From Acidobacteriota bacterium (GTDB taxonomy: Bacteria > Acidobacteriota > UBA6911 > JACQSX01), in assembly GCA_016211105.1 (NCBI GenBank), contig JACQSX010000045.1:1-64000 (forward strand): DNA of 64,000 bases, read 5' to 3'. Shown one piece after another: positions 39,409-49,307 of the stretch (positions are counted from its first letter, which is position 1; the number at the start of each line of letters is the position of its first letter). Both the position numbers and the translations under genes were made by a program. The notes under the pieces were generated by a model. The model did not search any database, was not told where the DNA came from, and worked only from the letters and a program-made list of their open reading frames with translations.

Positions 39409-40038
39409 ATGACCCCTTTTACCAGTCACACAGGCCGTGTTCTTCCCGTGGACCGAGTCAATGTTGACACCGATCAGATCATCCCCAAGCAATTCCTCAA
39501 AGCGATCGAGCGCACCGGCTTTGGCCGCTATCTCTTTTTTGACTGGCGCTTCCATCCTGACGGGCGAGAGAACGCCGACTTCATTTTGAATCATCCCGAC
39601 AGACGGGGATGCACCGTGTTGCTCGCGCGAGCCAACTTTGGTTGTGGTTCCAGTCGAGAACACGCGCCTTGGGCCTTGCGAGATTACGGATTTCAGGTAT
39701 TGATCGCTCCTAGCTTCGCTGATATCTTTTACAACAACTGTCTCAAAAACGGGTTGCTTCCGCTCACACTTGCGGAAAACGAGGTGGACGTCTTGTTCCA
39801 AAAGGCGATCGCCGATCCCCGGCTGGAAGTCTCCGTCGACCTGCAAACACAGACGGTCGTTTCGGAGGATTTTCAGGCTAACTTCCCGATGAATCCTTTT
39901 CAAAAGGAGTGCCTTCTAAAAGGGCTGGATGACATTGCGCTGACGCTGCAGCACCAAGAGAAAATCATCGGTTACGAAGCAAGGACTCGAAATCCAAGAA
40001 CCGGAAAACCAATCCTGACTTCTGCCGAGCAGAGCTGA
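39409..40038 (+). CDS. leuD: 3-isopropylmalate dehydratase small subunit
   Basis: 209 residues. Swivelling domain of isopropylmalate isomerase: GRVLPVDRVNVDTDQIIPKQ, FGCGSSREHAPWAL and the SFADIFYNNCLKNGLLP block are all present. Partner of LeuC. It lacks an obvious strong Shine-Dalgarno; the sequence in front of it is the end of repeat copy B. A short palindrome of the same family (copy C) starts 4 bp after its stop. Confidence 0.96.
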   Translation: MTPFTSHTGRVLPVDRVNVDTDQIIPKQFLKAIERTGFGRYLFFDWRFHPDGRENADFILNHPDRRGCTVLLARANFGCGSSREHAPWALRDYGFQVLIAPSFADIFYNNCLKNGLLPLTLAENEVDVLFQKAIADPRLEVSVDLQTQTVVSEDFQANFPMNPFQKECLLKGLDDIALTLQHQEKIIGYEARTRNPRTGKPILTSAEQS

Positions 40039-40042
40039 CTTA

Positions 40043-40068
40043 GTACCTCGATTTATGAATCGAGGTAC
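40043..40068. repeat. Palindrome, minimal copy (C) of the dispersed element
   Basis: Perfect 11-bp inverted repeat GTACCTCGATT around the 4-base loop TATG. This corresponds to the two outer ends of the element joined together without a core. Flanked by TTA before and GTAGGC after, resembling the outer bases of copy A. Confidence 0.8.
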
Positions 40069-40097
40069 GTAGGCTTGCCCCTAAGTTTACTCCGGCC

Positions 40098-40742
40098 TTA
40101 CCTGGCGCCAACACGTTTCAGTCGCGCCGTACCCAGCAGCAGGGGGACTCCAATCCCAATCTTTTCCGCCTCAATCGACTCCATTTGGAAGCCGGCTGCC
40201 TCGATGAGTGCGCCGGTTTGCCGGTTCACCGTGCAGCCAGCGGCCAACCGCTTCCATACGGGTTCGATCGAATCTTGCATCCTCCCTACCCATCCTTCTG
40301 CCCGCACGTGCTCGATAAAGTGAAAGCGCCCATCCGATTTGAGCACTCGCCGAATCTCCAAAAGTGCCTGGTTCGGATCCATTACCGTGCACAGCACTAA
40401 AGTACTGACCACGTGGTCAAACGAACGATCCACAAACGGGAGACGCTCGGCAGCAGCCAGTTGCAAAAGCGCCTTTGGACGACCCATCTTCCGAACCTTC
40501 TTTTCCGCGCGCCGCAACATAAATGGGTCCGGCTCGGTGGCGATTAACTGGACGGCCGCAGGATAATAGGCGAGGTTAGCGCCCGTCCCAAGGCCGATCT
40601 CGAGGACTTTCCCTTGAAGACACCCAAGTAATTTCGCGCGCAGCTTGGCGAGGAGTCGACGCTCCGCGACACGCATCAGCACGTCGTATACGGCGGCAAA
40701 GTACGGATGACCTTTGGTTGCTCCGTGCGGATTCATGTTCAA
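40098..40742 (-). CDS. Class I SAM-dependent methyltransferase
   Basis: 214 residues. Motif I VLEIGLGTGANLAYY near residues 46-60, then ATEPDPFMLRRAEKK, SFDHVVSTLVLCTV and LKSDGRFHFIEHV. It resembles the UbiE/methyltransferase-like 7 group. Substrate unknown. Convergent with leuD. Start at 40742 or Met3 (40736). Divergent from the small basic ORF at 40795. Confidence 0.8.
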   Translation of the reverse strand: MNMNPHGATKGHPYFAAVYDVLMRVAERRLLAKLRAKLLGCLQGKVLEIGLGTGANLAYYPAAVQLIATEPDPFMLRRAEKKVRKMGRPKALLQLAAAERLPFVDRSFDHVVSTLVLCTVMDPNQALLEIRRVLKSDGRFHFIEHVRAEGWVGRMQDSIEPVWKRLAAGCTVNRQTGALIEAAGFQMESIEAEKIGIGVPLLLGTARLKRVGAR

Positions 40743-40794
40743 TCACGCTGTTTCGCTCCGGGCGCTTCAATCAGATAATAGAGGGCGGACACCC

Positions 40795-41777
<983 letters not shown>

Positions 41778-41999
41778 TCAGGCCTATTGTAGCCACTGCG
41801 AACCCCAGAGACTACCTCCCCCGATCGAAGTCGTTGTTCTGAGGTGCTGTGCGCCAGGATCCCGGCCTTGAAGCGACCCCAGGCGGACAACACGACCCAT
41901 TCCGACTTACGACCGTTCCCCGAGATCTGTCTTTTGACAAAGTGCGACTCAGACGTTAAGAAAACACTGGATTCGAAAATATTCGCAGGAGGTAGAAAG

Positions 42000-42449
42000 A
42001 TGCAACTAACCAGATATACTCCATTCTCGGAGCTGACATCGCTGCAGGGGGCAATGAATCGTTTATGGCGCCATGCTTTCTCGCCCGCATGGGGAGATGA
42101 AGGCGTTGACACGATCAGCACCTTGGTACCCCCGGTAGACATTCACGAAACTGCCGACAGCCTGGAATTCTACGCTGAGCTGCCCGGATTTGAAAAGGAC
42201 CAGATCGATATTCGGGTAGATCAGGGGAACCTCATCCTAAGCGGAGAGCGAAAGTTCGAAGAGGATGTTAAGGAAGAGGACTTTCATCGGATTGAGCGCT
42301 CTTACGGGAAATTTCAACGGACTTTCTCGCTACCCCCGTCGGTCGATGCTGGCAAGATTAAGGCGACGCTGAAGAACGGAGTGCTGCATATCACATTACC
42401 GAAGGCCGAGGCCGCCAAACCTCGCCAAGTCCCGGTGTCTGTCAGCTAA
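42000..42449 (+). CDS. Hsp20-family small heat shock protein
   Basis: 149 residues. Alpha-crystallin domain from about residue 43 to 138: VPPVDIHETADSLEFYAELP, DQGNLILSGERKFEE, SYGKFQRTFSLPPSVDAGKI and the A-x-x-x-n-GVL signature ATLKNGVLHITLPK. ATP-independent holdase. AGGAGG precedes ATG 42000. Its stop TAA is followed at once by copy D of the dispersed element. The short C-terminal tail ends RQVPVSVS, containing a V-P-V variant of the IxI motif. Confidence 0.94.
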   Translation: MQLTRYTPFSELTSLQGAMNRLWRHAFSPAWGDEGVDTISTLVPPVDIHETADSLEFYAELPGFEKDQIDIRVDQGNLILSGERKFEEDVKEEDFHRIERSYGKFQRTFSLPPSVDAGKIKATLKNGVLHITLPKAEAAKPRQVPVSVS

Positions 42450-42540
42450 GTACCTCGATTCATAAATACGATAACGTTTGTTGCGGGCGCAATGGGTTTA
42501 TTTCGCTTGTGCGTGCTGAGCCTGGATGTCTTCATCGCTT
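42450..42540. repeat. Dispersed palindromic element, copy D
   Basis: Left end GTACCTCGATTCATAAATAC followed by GATAACGTTTG matches the ends of copies A and B. Inside, TTGCGGGCG, TCGCTTGT, GATGTC and CATCGCTTCC keep the order of copy A's core. I could not find a right inverted end; the right boundary is approximate. Confidence 0.65.
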
Positions 42541-42620
42541 CCGCTGCTGATGTCTGGGGGGAGCTACCTCGTCCCAGACATGCAAGACCCGAGGGCGACA
42601 AATGCGTACTTGGCCGCTGG

Positions 42621-42719
42621 GAAGCCGTGAAGAAATTGTAGCGCCGGCATCTTGCCGGCCGCTGCTCCGCCGAACAGTTGGCCGGAAACCGGCGCTACAT
42701 CCGATCTTTTCACGGCTTC
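42621..42719. repeat. REP/BIME-like palindromic cluster
   Basis: Two nested perfect 11-bp inverted repeats: GAAGCCGTGAA (42621-42631) with TTCACGGCTTC (42709-42719), and TGTAGCGCCGG (42637-42647) with CCGGCGCTACA (42689-42699). Two small hairpins, GCCGGC-ATCTT-GCCGGC and CCGG-AAA-CCGG, sit within. The layout is that of bacterial interspersed mosaic elements; no RAYT transposase is in the window. Confidence 0.75.
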
Positions 42720-42750
42720 TGACGCTCCCGGCTTTGACGTGGTAGCGCCG

Positions 42751-43064
42751 TCATGGAAATGGCGGCGTGACCTTCGCACCGTTGTCATCAAAGAAATTGA
42801 TTTGAACCGTAATCGGTTGATCAGAGGTGTTGATCAAAATTAGCTCTGTTTGCCGATAAACTTCAACATCACCTCCACCACAGAACGCTCAGAGTGAGGG
42901 GAAGATGGAAGGAATAGAGGGAGAAGGGGATGCAAGAATGGCGTTTCCGTTTTCTGCGCCAGGCGGAAGATCACCCTGTCGGTGGTGAAGAACACCGACG
43001 GGTTACCCATGCGAGAAAAATAGCGGACCTTGAAGAACCGCCCGGAACATACACGTGTGCTCAC
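42751..43064 (-). pseudogene. Remnant resembling an SBBP/beta-propeller surface protein
   Basis: Two minus-strand pieces meet at about 42843. The upstream piece reads FKVRYFSRMGNPSVFFTTDR then VVEVMLKFIGKQS, like the N-terminal domain that precedes SBBP repeats in acidobacterial proteins. The downstream piece, in another frame (42843-42751), reads LILINTSDQPITVQINFFDD then NGAKVTPPFP, like a beta-sandwich segment common in secreted proteins of the same phylum. The likely history is an internal deletion joining two ends of one or two genes. Assignment is from memory of the families, so moderate at best. Confidence 0.4.
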
Positions 43065-43528
43065 CTTTGATCGCTGGACTCCTGAACGCTGGTGGTTGAC
43101 GCCTCTGGTTGTGCTTTCAACAACAAAACGGGAATCGTCACGTTATGGCGGACCGAGCGGGCAACGCTTCCGAAGAGCCAATCTTTCAAAAGGCCATGGC
43201 CATGGGTGCTCATGGCGATGAGGTCAACATGTTGATCGCACACCAAGCGGATAATTTCGTCAGCCGGTTCCCCGTGGGCGAGATAGTAGTCTGCCTGAAA
43301 TCCCTTGGCGCACAGTTCTGCACAGACCTCTTCCAGGTAAGCACGATCTTTTCTCATCTCTTCGGATTCACGTAGGATCAGCCGGTCGTAGTTTCGAGCG
43401 ACCCATCCGTCAGCCACGTGCATCAGCAGCAGGCGTGAACCGTGAATTCGCGCCAGTTTTTCAATATGTTTGAGAATGGTTTTGTCCGCCGGCGAATTTT
43501 CTAAGGGGAGAAGAATTGTTTTATACAT
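43061..43528 (-). CDS. Universal stress protein (UspA family)
   Basis: 155 residues. Starts MYKTILLPLENSPADKTILK, contains LLLMHVADGW, the helix EMRKDRAYLEEVCAEL and the nucleotide-loop region IAMSTHGHGLLKDWLFGSVA near 110-130, which approximates the ATP-binding G-x2-G-x9-G-S pattern. Acts as a soluble stress-response protein. A serine/glutamine-rich tail (EASTTSVQESSDQR) ends it. It lies in the same direction as mntH, 130 bp downstream. Confidence 0.9.
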   Translation of the reverse strand: MYKTILLPLENSPADKTILKHIEKLARIHGSRLLLMHVADGWVARNYDRLILRESEEMRKDRAYLEEVCAELCAKGFQADYYLAHGEPADEIIRLVCDQHVDLIAMSTHGHGLLKDWLFGSVARSVRHNVTIPVLLLKAQPEASTTSVQESSDQR

Positions 43529-43658
43529 CTTTCAAGCCCCGCTACGGATCATTGTAACTGGGTCGGGTCTTTCGTGTCGGTTATCTGACCAGGATGCCGA
43601 ATCCAGCAGCCGGGACCACATTGTTCGAAACCTCGCTCCTCATGGTTCCACCGAGACT

Positions 43659-44993
43659 CTAGCTTTCGCCACCAGCCAAAATCGTCCAGAGCAGGAATGC
43701 GTTGAAACCAATAATTGCAACCGCAATGATCGACGCACACAGGCGTAACCAAACCGGCGCTACCAGTTCTCCCATTTTTGCTCTTTGGCCCGTGAACTGG
43801 ACCAGCGGAACAACCGCGAAAGAAAGTTGAAGACTCAGAATGACTTGGCTAAGAATAAGTAGCTTGCCTGTTCCCCGCTCCCCATAAAGACCAGCTACAA
43901 TCACGGCAGGAATGATAGCAATCAACCGCGTGATCAAGCGTCGAAGCCAAGGCCGAAGGCGGATATTGAGGAATCCCTCCATCACAATCTGTCCCGCCAA
44001 GGTTCCCGTGAGGGTGGAATTTTGACCCGAGGCCAGCAACGCGATGGCAAAGACGATGCCGGCCGAGGTAATTCCCAGAACCGGAGAAAGCAAACGGTAC
44101 GCGTCTTCGATGTCGGCCACGTTTTGATAGCCCGTGTTGTGAAAGGTGGCGGCAGAGACAATCAAGATCGCGGCATTGATGAACAGCGCAAGGCTGAGGG
44201 CAACGGTGGAATCGACAGTGGCGAATCTGAGCGCTTCTTTCTTGCTTGGGACCGTATCCATATATTTGCGCGTTTGCACGACCGAGGAATGCAGGTATAG
44301 ATTGTGCGGCATCACGGTCGCTCCGAGTATTCCGATCGCAATATAAAGCATGTCAGGATTGCGGATGATTTCTCCCGACGGGAGAAAGCCTGCTGCGACC
44401 CTCCTCCAATCAGGCTGGGACCACCAGATCTCGGCTGCGAAACAAGCTGCAATCACCGCGATCATTGAAATAACAAGCGCTTCGATGAAACGAAATCCTC
44501 GATTTTGCAAGTACAAAACCATCAGGACATCCAACGCGGTAATGCATACGCCCCATACCACGGGAATTCCAAACAAAAGCTTGAGCGCGATTGCCGATCC
44601 GATCACTTCCGCCAGATCGCACGCAGCAATTGCGATTTCGCACAACAGCCAAAGCGCAAAACTAACACCGCGCGAATAACTGTCGCGACACGCTTGCGCC
44701 AGGTCACGGCCCGCGCCAATCCCTAGACGAGCCGCCAGCGGCTGCAGCACCATGGCCATCATGTTGGACAGCAGGATGACCGACAAAAGCGTGTAGTAGA
44801 AGCGAGCTCCACCGGCTAGGTCGGTCGCCCAGTTTCCCGGGTCCATGTACCCGACGGCAACCAGATATCCAGGTCCGGAAAAGGCCAAGAGCTTGCGCCA
44901 AAAGCTTGCTCCCATGGGAATCGGGACGGACTGGTGCACCTCCGGAAGACTCGGCAGTATTGGAGTGGATCTCCAGCTATTGTTGTGATTCAT
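43659..44993 (-). CDS. mntH: Nramp-family Mn2+/divalent metal transporter
   Basis: 444 residues, eleven or so transmembrane helices. The metal-binding DPGN motif is in [15 protein letters not shown] near residue 50, and the helix-6 motif [19 protein letters not shown] near 222-240 is intact. Proton-coupled importer of Mn2+ or related ions. No yybP-ykoY riboswitch or clear MntR palindrome was recognised in the 285-bp gap to the divergent MFS gene. Confidence 0.94.
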   Translation of the reverse strand: MNHNNSWRSTPILPSLPEVHQSVPIPMGASFWRKLLAFSGPGYLVAVGYMDPGNWATDLAGGARFYYTLLSVILLSNMMAMVLQPLAARLGIGAGRDLAQACRDSYSRGVSFALWLLCEIAIAACDLAEVIGSAIALKLLFGIPVVWGVCITALDVLMVLYLQNRGFRFIEALVISMIAVIAACFAAEIWWSQPDWRRVAAGFLPSGEIIRNPDMLYIAIGILGATVMPHNLYLHSSVVQTRKYMDTVPSKKEALRFATVDSTVALSLALFINAAILIVSAATFHNTGYQNVADIEDAYRLLSPVLGITSAGIVFAIALLASGQNSTLTGTLAGQIVMEGFLNIRLRPWLRRLITRLIAIIPAVIVAGLYGERGTGKLLILSQVILSLQLSFAVVPLVQFTGQRAKMGELVAPVWLRLCASIIAVAIIGFNAFLLWTILAGGES

Positions 44994-45278
44994 ACACCTA
45001 CAAATAGCGGCGCAGAATGCGTTTCAGCGCCCCGGAAGTGAAAAGTTCGAACGCACGGCGCACGTGGTACCATCGATAATGAACTCACCGTCTCGTCTCT
45101 ATCTTACTCTAATCTTCTCCAATTCTTTCTTGGGACAAGTCCTTCGCCGCCGCAATCATTCTGCAATAAAACTAGATTCAGATATGATGTGTGCGGCAGT
45201 GAATGAGGCGCGGAAGACTAAATTCTGCTTCTCAATTTTTATCTGTCTCCGTTCCTTCGCCGCCCAAACCTGATTCCC

Positions 45279-46592
45279 ATGAATGCTGAGCACACGGCGC
45301 CAGTGCGTAAGAGGGAGATTTTTGGCTGGTGTATGTACGACGTCGCGGACTCGGGTTTCACCACGGTCATGGTCACCACCCTCTATCCGATCTACTATGG
45401 CAGTATTGTCGTCGGTAATCCCCAGACAGCGGATTTTCTCTGGGGGTTGTCGGCTTCGATCTCCGAAATCGTCGTGGCGGCGCTTGCGCCAATCCTGGGA
45501 GCGATTGCTGATTTTTCGGGTAGCCGCAAAAAGTTTTTGGCCGGTTGTGCGTTGCTGATTATCTCCTTTACGGCTGCGCTTTACTTTGTTGGACCTGGCA
45601 TGGTCTGGCTGGGACTGGCGCTCTTTATCATTGCCAACATCGGATTTGCCGGCGGCGGGATCTTCATTGACAGCTTCCTCCCCTGGATCTCGAACGAATC
45701 CAACGCAGGTCGTATTTCCGGATTGAAGTGGGCGATGGGTTACGGGGGTGGCTTGCTTTGCCTGGCTTTGTGTATTCCGTTGGCCAAAGACATCGTCGAT
45801 CAACCTACACCGCAACAACTGTCCTATGCGCGGCTGGTACCGGTGGTCGTGGCCGGATACTACGCCATCTCCGTAATCCCAACGTTCTTGTTCCTGCGCG
45901 ACCGGAGCGTCCTGCAGCCTTTACCTCCGGGCGAAGGGTATTGGACCGTGGGATTCCGTCAATTGAAGCGCACACTGCAACAAATGCAGCGTTATCGGGA
46001 ACTATTCAAGCTCTTCATTGCTTTTCTCTTCTACAACGACGGAATCGTCACCGTGATCTACTTCTCGGCCCGTTTTGCCAAGGAGACGTTTGGCTTCACC
46101 GCTTCTGAAATTTCAAGGATGTTCATTGCCATCAATGTGATCGCTGCAGCGGGCGCGCTGGCCTTTGGCCAGCTTGCTGACCGCATCGGGCAGAAGCGAA
46201 CGATTTTTATCTCGCTCGGAGTTTGGATGGCAGCCCTCCTGGTCGCGTATTTCTCCTTTTCGAAAACGACCTTTTATATTGTCGCCGCGCTGGTGGGCAT
46301 CGGCATCGGCTCCTGCCAATCCGTCACACGTAGCTTGGTGGCGCTGTTTACGCCCCCGCAGAATTCAGCAGAGTTCTACGGCTTTCTCGGCGTCGCCGGC
46401 AAGGCGATGGCCTTTGCCGGCCCCCTGATCTTTGGATTGGTGTCGAGCATTGCCGGAAGCCAGCGCCCGGCCATTCTTTCAATCAGCGCGTTCTTCGTGG
46501 TTGGGATGGTTCTCCTTTGGTTTGTCGATGAGCAGCGTGGCAGAGAAGCAAGCCGGATCGCGGTCGGTGCGTCACCGCGAGGGAGTTCATAA
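45279..46592 (+). CDS. UMF1-type MFS transporter (Atg22-like)
   Basis: 437 residues, twelve predicted helices. The N-terminal EIFGWCMYDVADSGFTTVMV with DFSGSRKK in loop 2-3 and FNDGI-like FYNDGIVTVIYFSARFAKE in the second half identify the UMF1/Atg22 subgroup of the major facilitator superfamily. Substrate unknown, possibly amino acids by analogy with Atg22. Start ATG 45279. C-terminal tail hydrophilic. Confidence 0.85.
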   Translation: MNAEHTAPVRKREIFGWCMYDVADSGFTTVMVTTLYPIYYGSIVVGNPQTADFLWGLSASISEIVVAALAPILGAIADFSGSRKKFLAGCALLIISFTAALYFVGPGMVWLGLALFIIANIGFAGGGIFIDSFLPWISNESNAGRISGLKWAMGYGGGLLCLALCIPLAKDIVDQPTPQQLSYARLVPVVVAGYYAISVIPTFLFLRDRSVLQPLPPGEGYWTVGFRQLKRTLQQMQRYRELFKLFIAFLFYNDGIVTVIYFSARFAKETFGFTASEISRMFIAINVIAAAGALAFGQLADRIGQKRTIFISLGVWMAALLVAYFSFSKTTFYIVAALVGIGIGSCQSVTRSLVALFTPPQNSAEFYGFLGVAGKAMAFAGPLIFGLVSSIAGSQRPAILSISAFFVVGMVLLWFVDEQRGREASRIAVGASPRGSS

Positions 46593-46799
46593 ACAAGAAA
46601 CTCCCGTCGCGCTGATCGACGGGCGTCTGTGAGCAGGCCAACTCTCCACAGCAACCTCGCCGCGGCCCTTGAAGTGCCTGTCGGAAATGCGGATTTTCAG
46701 AATGCCGCGCTAATTACGTATTGTTACCTATAGCAAAGGCCTCAAGACTATAGATATCATAAGAGAATTGCTTTAGACGGCATTCCGCTTCGTGCCGGA

Positions 46800-46907
46800 G
46801 TGATGCGCAAACTCAACCTGAAGAGCCAGTCAGAGCTGATTCGGTACGCCCTGAGGAGGAGAATCCTTAGGATGGAGGACCGATGGCGTTGCCGCCGATT
46901 CGCCTAG
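46800..46907 (+). pseudogene. C-terminal remnant of a LuxR/NarL-type response regulator
   Basis: 35 codons ending in TAG: VMRKLNLKSQSELIRYALRR followed by RILRMEDRW. This is the recognition-helix end of the LuxR/NarL helix-turn-helix (usual form RARVMRKL...S...ELVRYA). The frame continues a few weakly matching codons upstream and then loses all similarity; no receiver domain precedes it. The rest of 46593-47006 holds no gene. Confidence 0.6.
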
Positions 46908-47006
46908 ACTAGAGTGGATGCGCCTGAGGATGAGCGCTCGGTTGAACCGCAGTAGTTTGAAAATGCCATCGAGGGAATCTTTCAAACCACGGTCGAGGGC
47001 AGGCTG

Positions 47007-48812
47007 GTGACCGCTAATCCGGCGCTGGCCCACATTTGGGGATACTCATCGGTTGAGGAATTGACGGCCAATGTTAGCGATGTTCGGTCTCTGTACGTAG
47101 ATCCTGCCCGGAGGGACGAGCTGCTCCATCTGCTGGAGCTGCGCCGGATGGTAACGAATTTCGAAGCTCAATATCGTTCGCGGAATCGAGTTGGGTGGAT
47201 CTCAATGAACGCTCGCGCCGTGAGAGATCCAGAGGGGCGATTCGTCGGTCTCGAGGGGACGCTGATAGACATCACCGATCGCAAACAGGCGGAAGAGGCG
47301 CTGCGCCAAAGTGAAGAGCGTTACCGCCAATTCTTTGAAGAAAATTTGGCGGGCGCCTTCATTTCTACGGCAGGAGGTCGCCTTGTCGCCTGCAATCCCG
47401 CCTTTGTGCGCATTTTTGGATTCCAATCGGTGGCCCAGGCCCTCAACGGTGATCTCCGCTCCATTTATCCCAGCCGGAAGGCGAGAGAAGACATGCTGCA
47501 GCTCCTGAGGAAGGAGAAGAAACTGCAAAATCACGAAATGGAACATCGGCGCCTGGATGGCAAGCCGGTTTATGTCATTGCAAATGTCATTGGCACGTTC
47601 AATGAACAAGGCGAGCTGGTCGAAATCAAAGGATATGTCTTTGACAACACCGAGCGCCGGCAACTGGAAGCGCAGCTTTTCCAATCGCAGAAGATGGAAG
47701 CCGTCGGGCGCCTTGCAGGGGGAGTTGCCCATGATTTTAACAACGTGTTGACGGGCATCATGGGATATACGCAACTGCTGCTGCAGGAAGTGGGGCCGGA
47801 CGCCGCGATGCATCGCGAGCTTGCCCAGATCAACGAGCTGGCGAAACGGGCGGCGGATCTGACGCGGCAGCTTCTCGCATTCAGCCGAAAACAAACTCTC
47901 GAGCCTGTCGTCCTCAATATCAACCTCCTGGTCGAGAACACTTCCCGGATGCTCAAGACGCTTATCGGTGAAGATGTCTCCCTCAAATTCATTCCCGCCA
48001 CCGACGCGGGAAATGTTCGGGCCGACCCGGGACAGTTGGAACAGGTGCTGATGAACTTGGCCTTAAATGCCCGGGATGCCATGCCTCGGGGAGGCACGCT
48101 GATCATCGAGACTGCCAAAACAAACCTGGTCAGGGATGACCTATTGGCTGACGAAGAGATCAAACCCGGCCCGTATGTCATGGTCGCAGTGACGGATACG
48201 GGTGTAGGAATGGATGCGGCGACACGCGAGCGGATATTTGAACCATTTTTTACCACCAAGGAGACGGGAAAAGGAACGGGGCTCGGGTTGTCTACTGTGC
48301 ACGGCATTGTCAAGCAGCACAATGGCCATATCTTCGTCTACAGTGAGCCGGAGAAGGGGGCCACGTTTAAAGTTTATTTGCCCCGCGTCGACATCGAGGC
48401 CCAGCAACTGGCCGTGAAGGCGCGGCGCGAACCCATGCTGCGAGGATCGGAAACGATCCTGCTTGTTGAGGATGAAAAGGCGGTGCGGTCTCTCCTTCAA
48501 ACGGCTCTTCAGACACAAGGATATATCGTTCTGAGTGCTTCCCGCCCGGATCAGGCGGAAGAACTGGTGGCGCAACACCTGGAGGATATCGCCCTTCTTC
48601 TAACGGACTTCATTATGCCCGGACGCACCGGAAAAGAGCTGTACCAGCGACTGGCTTCGCGCCACCCTACTTTGAAGGTTTTGTACATGTCTGGTTACAT
48701 GGACAGGGACATGACACAAGACGGCAGACTGGAGGCGGGCACGCCCTTTCTGCAAAAGCCATTCGCGCTCACCACACTGACACAAAAAGTGCGTGATGTG
48801 CTGGACCGGTGA
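47007..48812 (+). CDS. Hybrid sensor histidine kinase, PAS-PAS-kinase-receiver
   Basis: 601 residues. Two PAS/PAC domains (about 1-95 and 102-222), a HisKA helix with the phospho-acceptor His242 in AGGVAHDFNNVLTGIMGY, an HATPase domain (N-box LNARDAMPRGG, G-boxes DTGVGMD and GTGLGLSTVHGIV), and a receiver domain from about 485 with the aspartate in LLLTDFIMPG. The first PAS begins in mid-domain at a GTG codon; upstream in the same frame 17 more PAS-like codons (FENAIEGIFQTT) are preceded by TAG at 46953, so the N-terminus looks lost. It may still be functional. The single-receiver gene follows after 30 bp. Confidence 0.85.
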   Translation: MTANPALAHIWGYSSVEELTANVSDVRSLYVDPARRDELLHLLELRRMVTNFEAQYRSRNRVGWISMNARAVRDPEGRFVGLEGTLIDITDRKQAEEALRQSEERYRQFFEENLAGAFISTAGGRLVACNPAFVRIFGFQSVAQALNGDLRSIYPSRKAREDMLQLLRKEKKLQNHEMEHRRLDGKPVYVIANVIGTFNEQGELVEIKGYVFDNTERRQLEAQLFQSQKMEAVGRLAGGVAHDFNNVLTGIMGYTQLLLQEVGPDAAMHRELAQINELAKRAADLTRQLLAFSRKQTLEPVVLNINLLVENTSRMLKTLIGEDVSLKFIPATDAGNVRADPGQLEQVLMNLALNARDAMPRGGTLIIETAKTNLVRDDLLADEEIKPGPYVMVAVTDTGVGMDAATRERIFEPFFTTKETGKGTGLGLSTVHGIVKQHNGHIFVYSEPEKGATFKVYLPRVDIEAQQLAVKARREPMLRGSETILLVEDEKAVRSLLQTALQTQGYIVLSASRPDQAEELVAQHLEDIALLLTDFIMPGRTGKELYQRLASRHPTLKVLYMSGYMDRDMTQDGRLEAGTPFLQKPFALTTLTQKVRDVLDR

Positions 48813-48842
48813 ATCTGACCGCTCATTTGTGAAAGGATAAAG

Positions 48843-49208
48843 ATGTCAAAAATCCTGGTCGTCGACGATGACCCTGTCATTGTCCATTTGCTGAGAGTTT
48901 TTCTCGAGCAGAGAAACTACGAAGTCGCAACGGCTTCCAACGGAGTTGAGGCGCTTGAAAAGGTACGGGAGGAAAATCCCAAGATTGTGCTTCTGGACAT
49001 CTACATGCCCGGCAAGAGTGGTTTGGCGGTCCTAAAAGAAATCAAACAATACAACAAAGACATCAGCGTGATCATGGTGACCGCGGTGACGGATGAAGCC
49101 GTAGGCCACAATGCTTTGACCATGGGAGCCTACGACTACATCATCAAGCCTTTCGATTTAGACTATCTGGAAAAAGTGCTGTGGTGGAAGTTGCAGTTGA
49201 TGAACTAA
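48843..49208 (+). CDS. Single-domain response regulator (CheY-like)
   Basis: 121 residues, a lone receiver domain. Acidic pocket VVDDDP (8-11), phospho-acceptor Asp52 in VLLDIYMPG, switch Thr in MVTAVTD, and Lys in IIKPFDLDYL. No output domain, so it must act by protein contact or as a phosphorelay intermediate. GTGAAAGGATAAAG precedes the ATG. It pairs with the hybrid kinase 30 bp upstream. Confidence 0.93.
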   Translation: MSKILVVDDDPVIVHLLRVFLEQRNYEVATASNGVEALEKVREENPKIVLLDIYMPGKSGLAVLKEIKQYNKDISVIMVTAVTDEAVGHNALTMGAYDYIIKPFDLDYLEKVLWWKLQLMN

Positions 49209-49307
49209 CACATTCTCATTTCCCACAATCAGCCGTCAAAACCTGTTCCATTGTTGTCGTAATATCCATTGCTATGCGGTTGTGTATCCAGGTTGTGCTT
49301 GTCACAG

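Noticed and set aside
42621-42719. Integron attC site
   Set aside because: No GTTRRRY core sites and no integrase; the layout fits REP/BIME better.
44994-45278. Manganese riboswitch or MntR operator upstream of mntH
   Set aside because: No yybP-ykoY core or clear palindrome was recognised by eye.
45156-45818. 220-residue minus-strand ORF opposite the UMF1 transporter
   Set aside because: Charged antisense shadow of a clear membrane protein gene.
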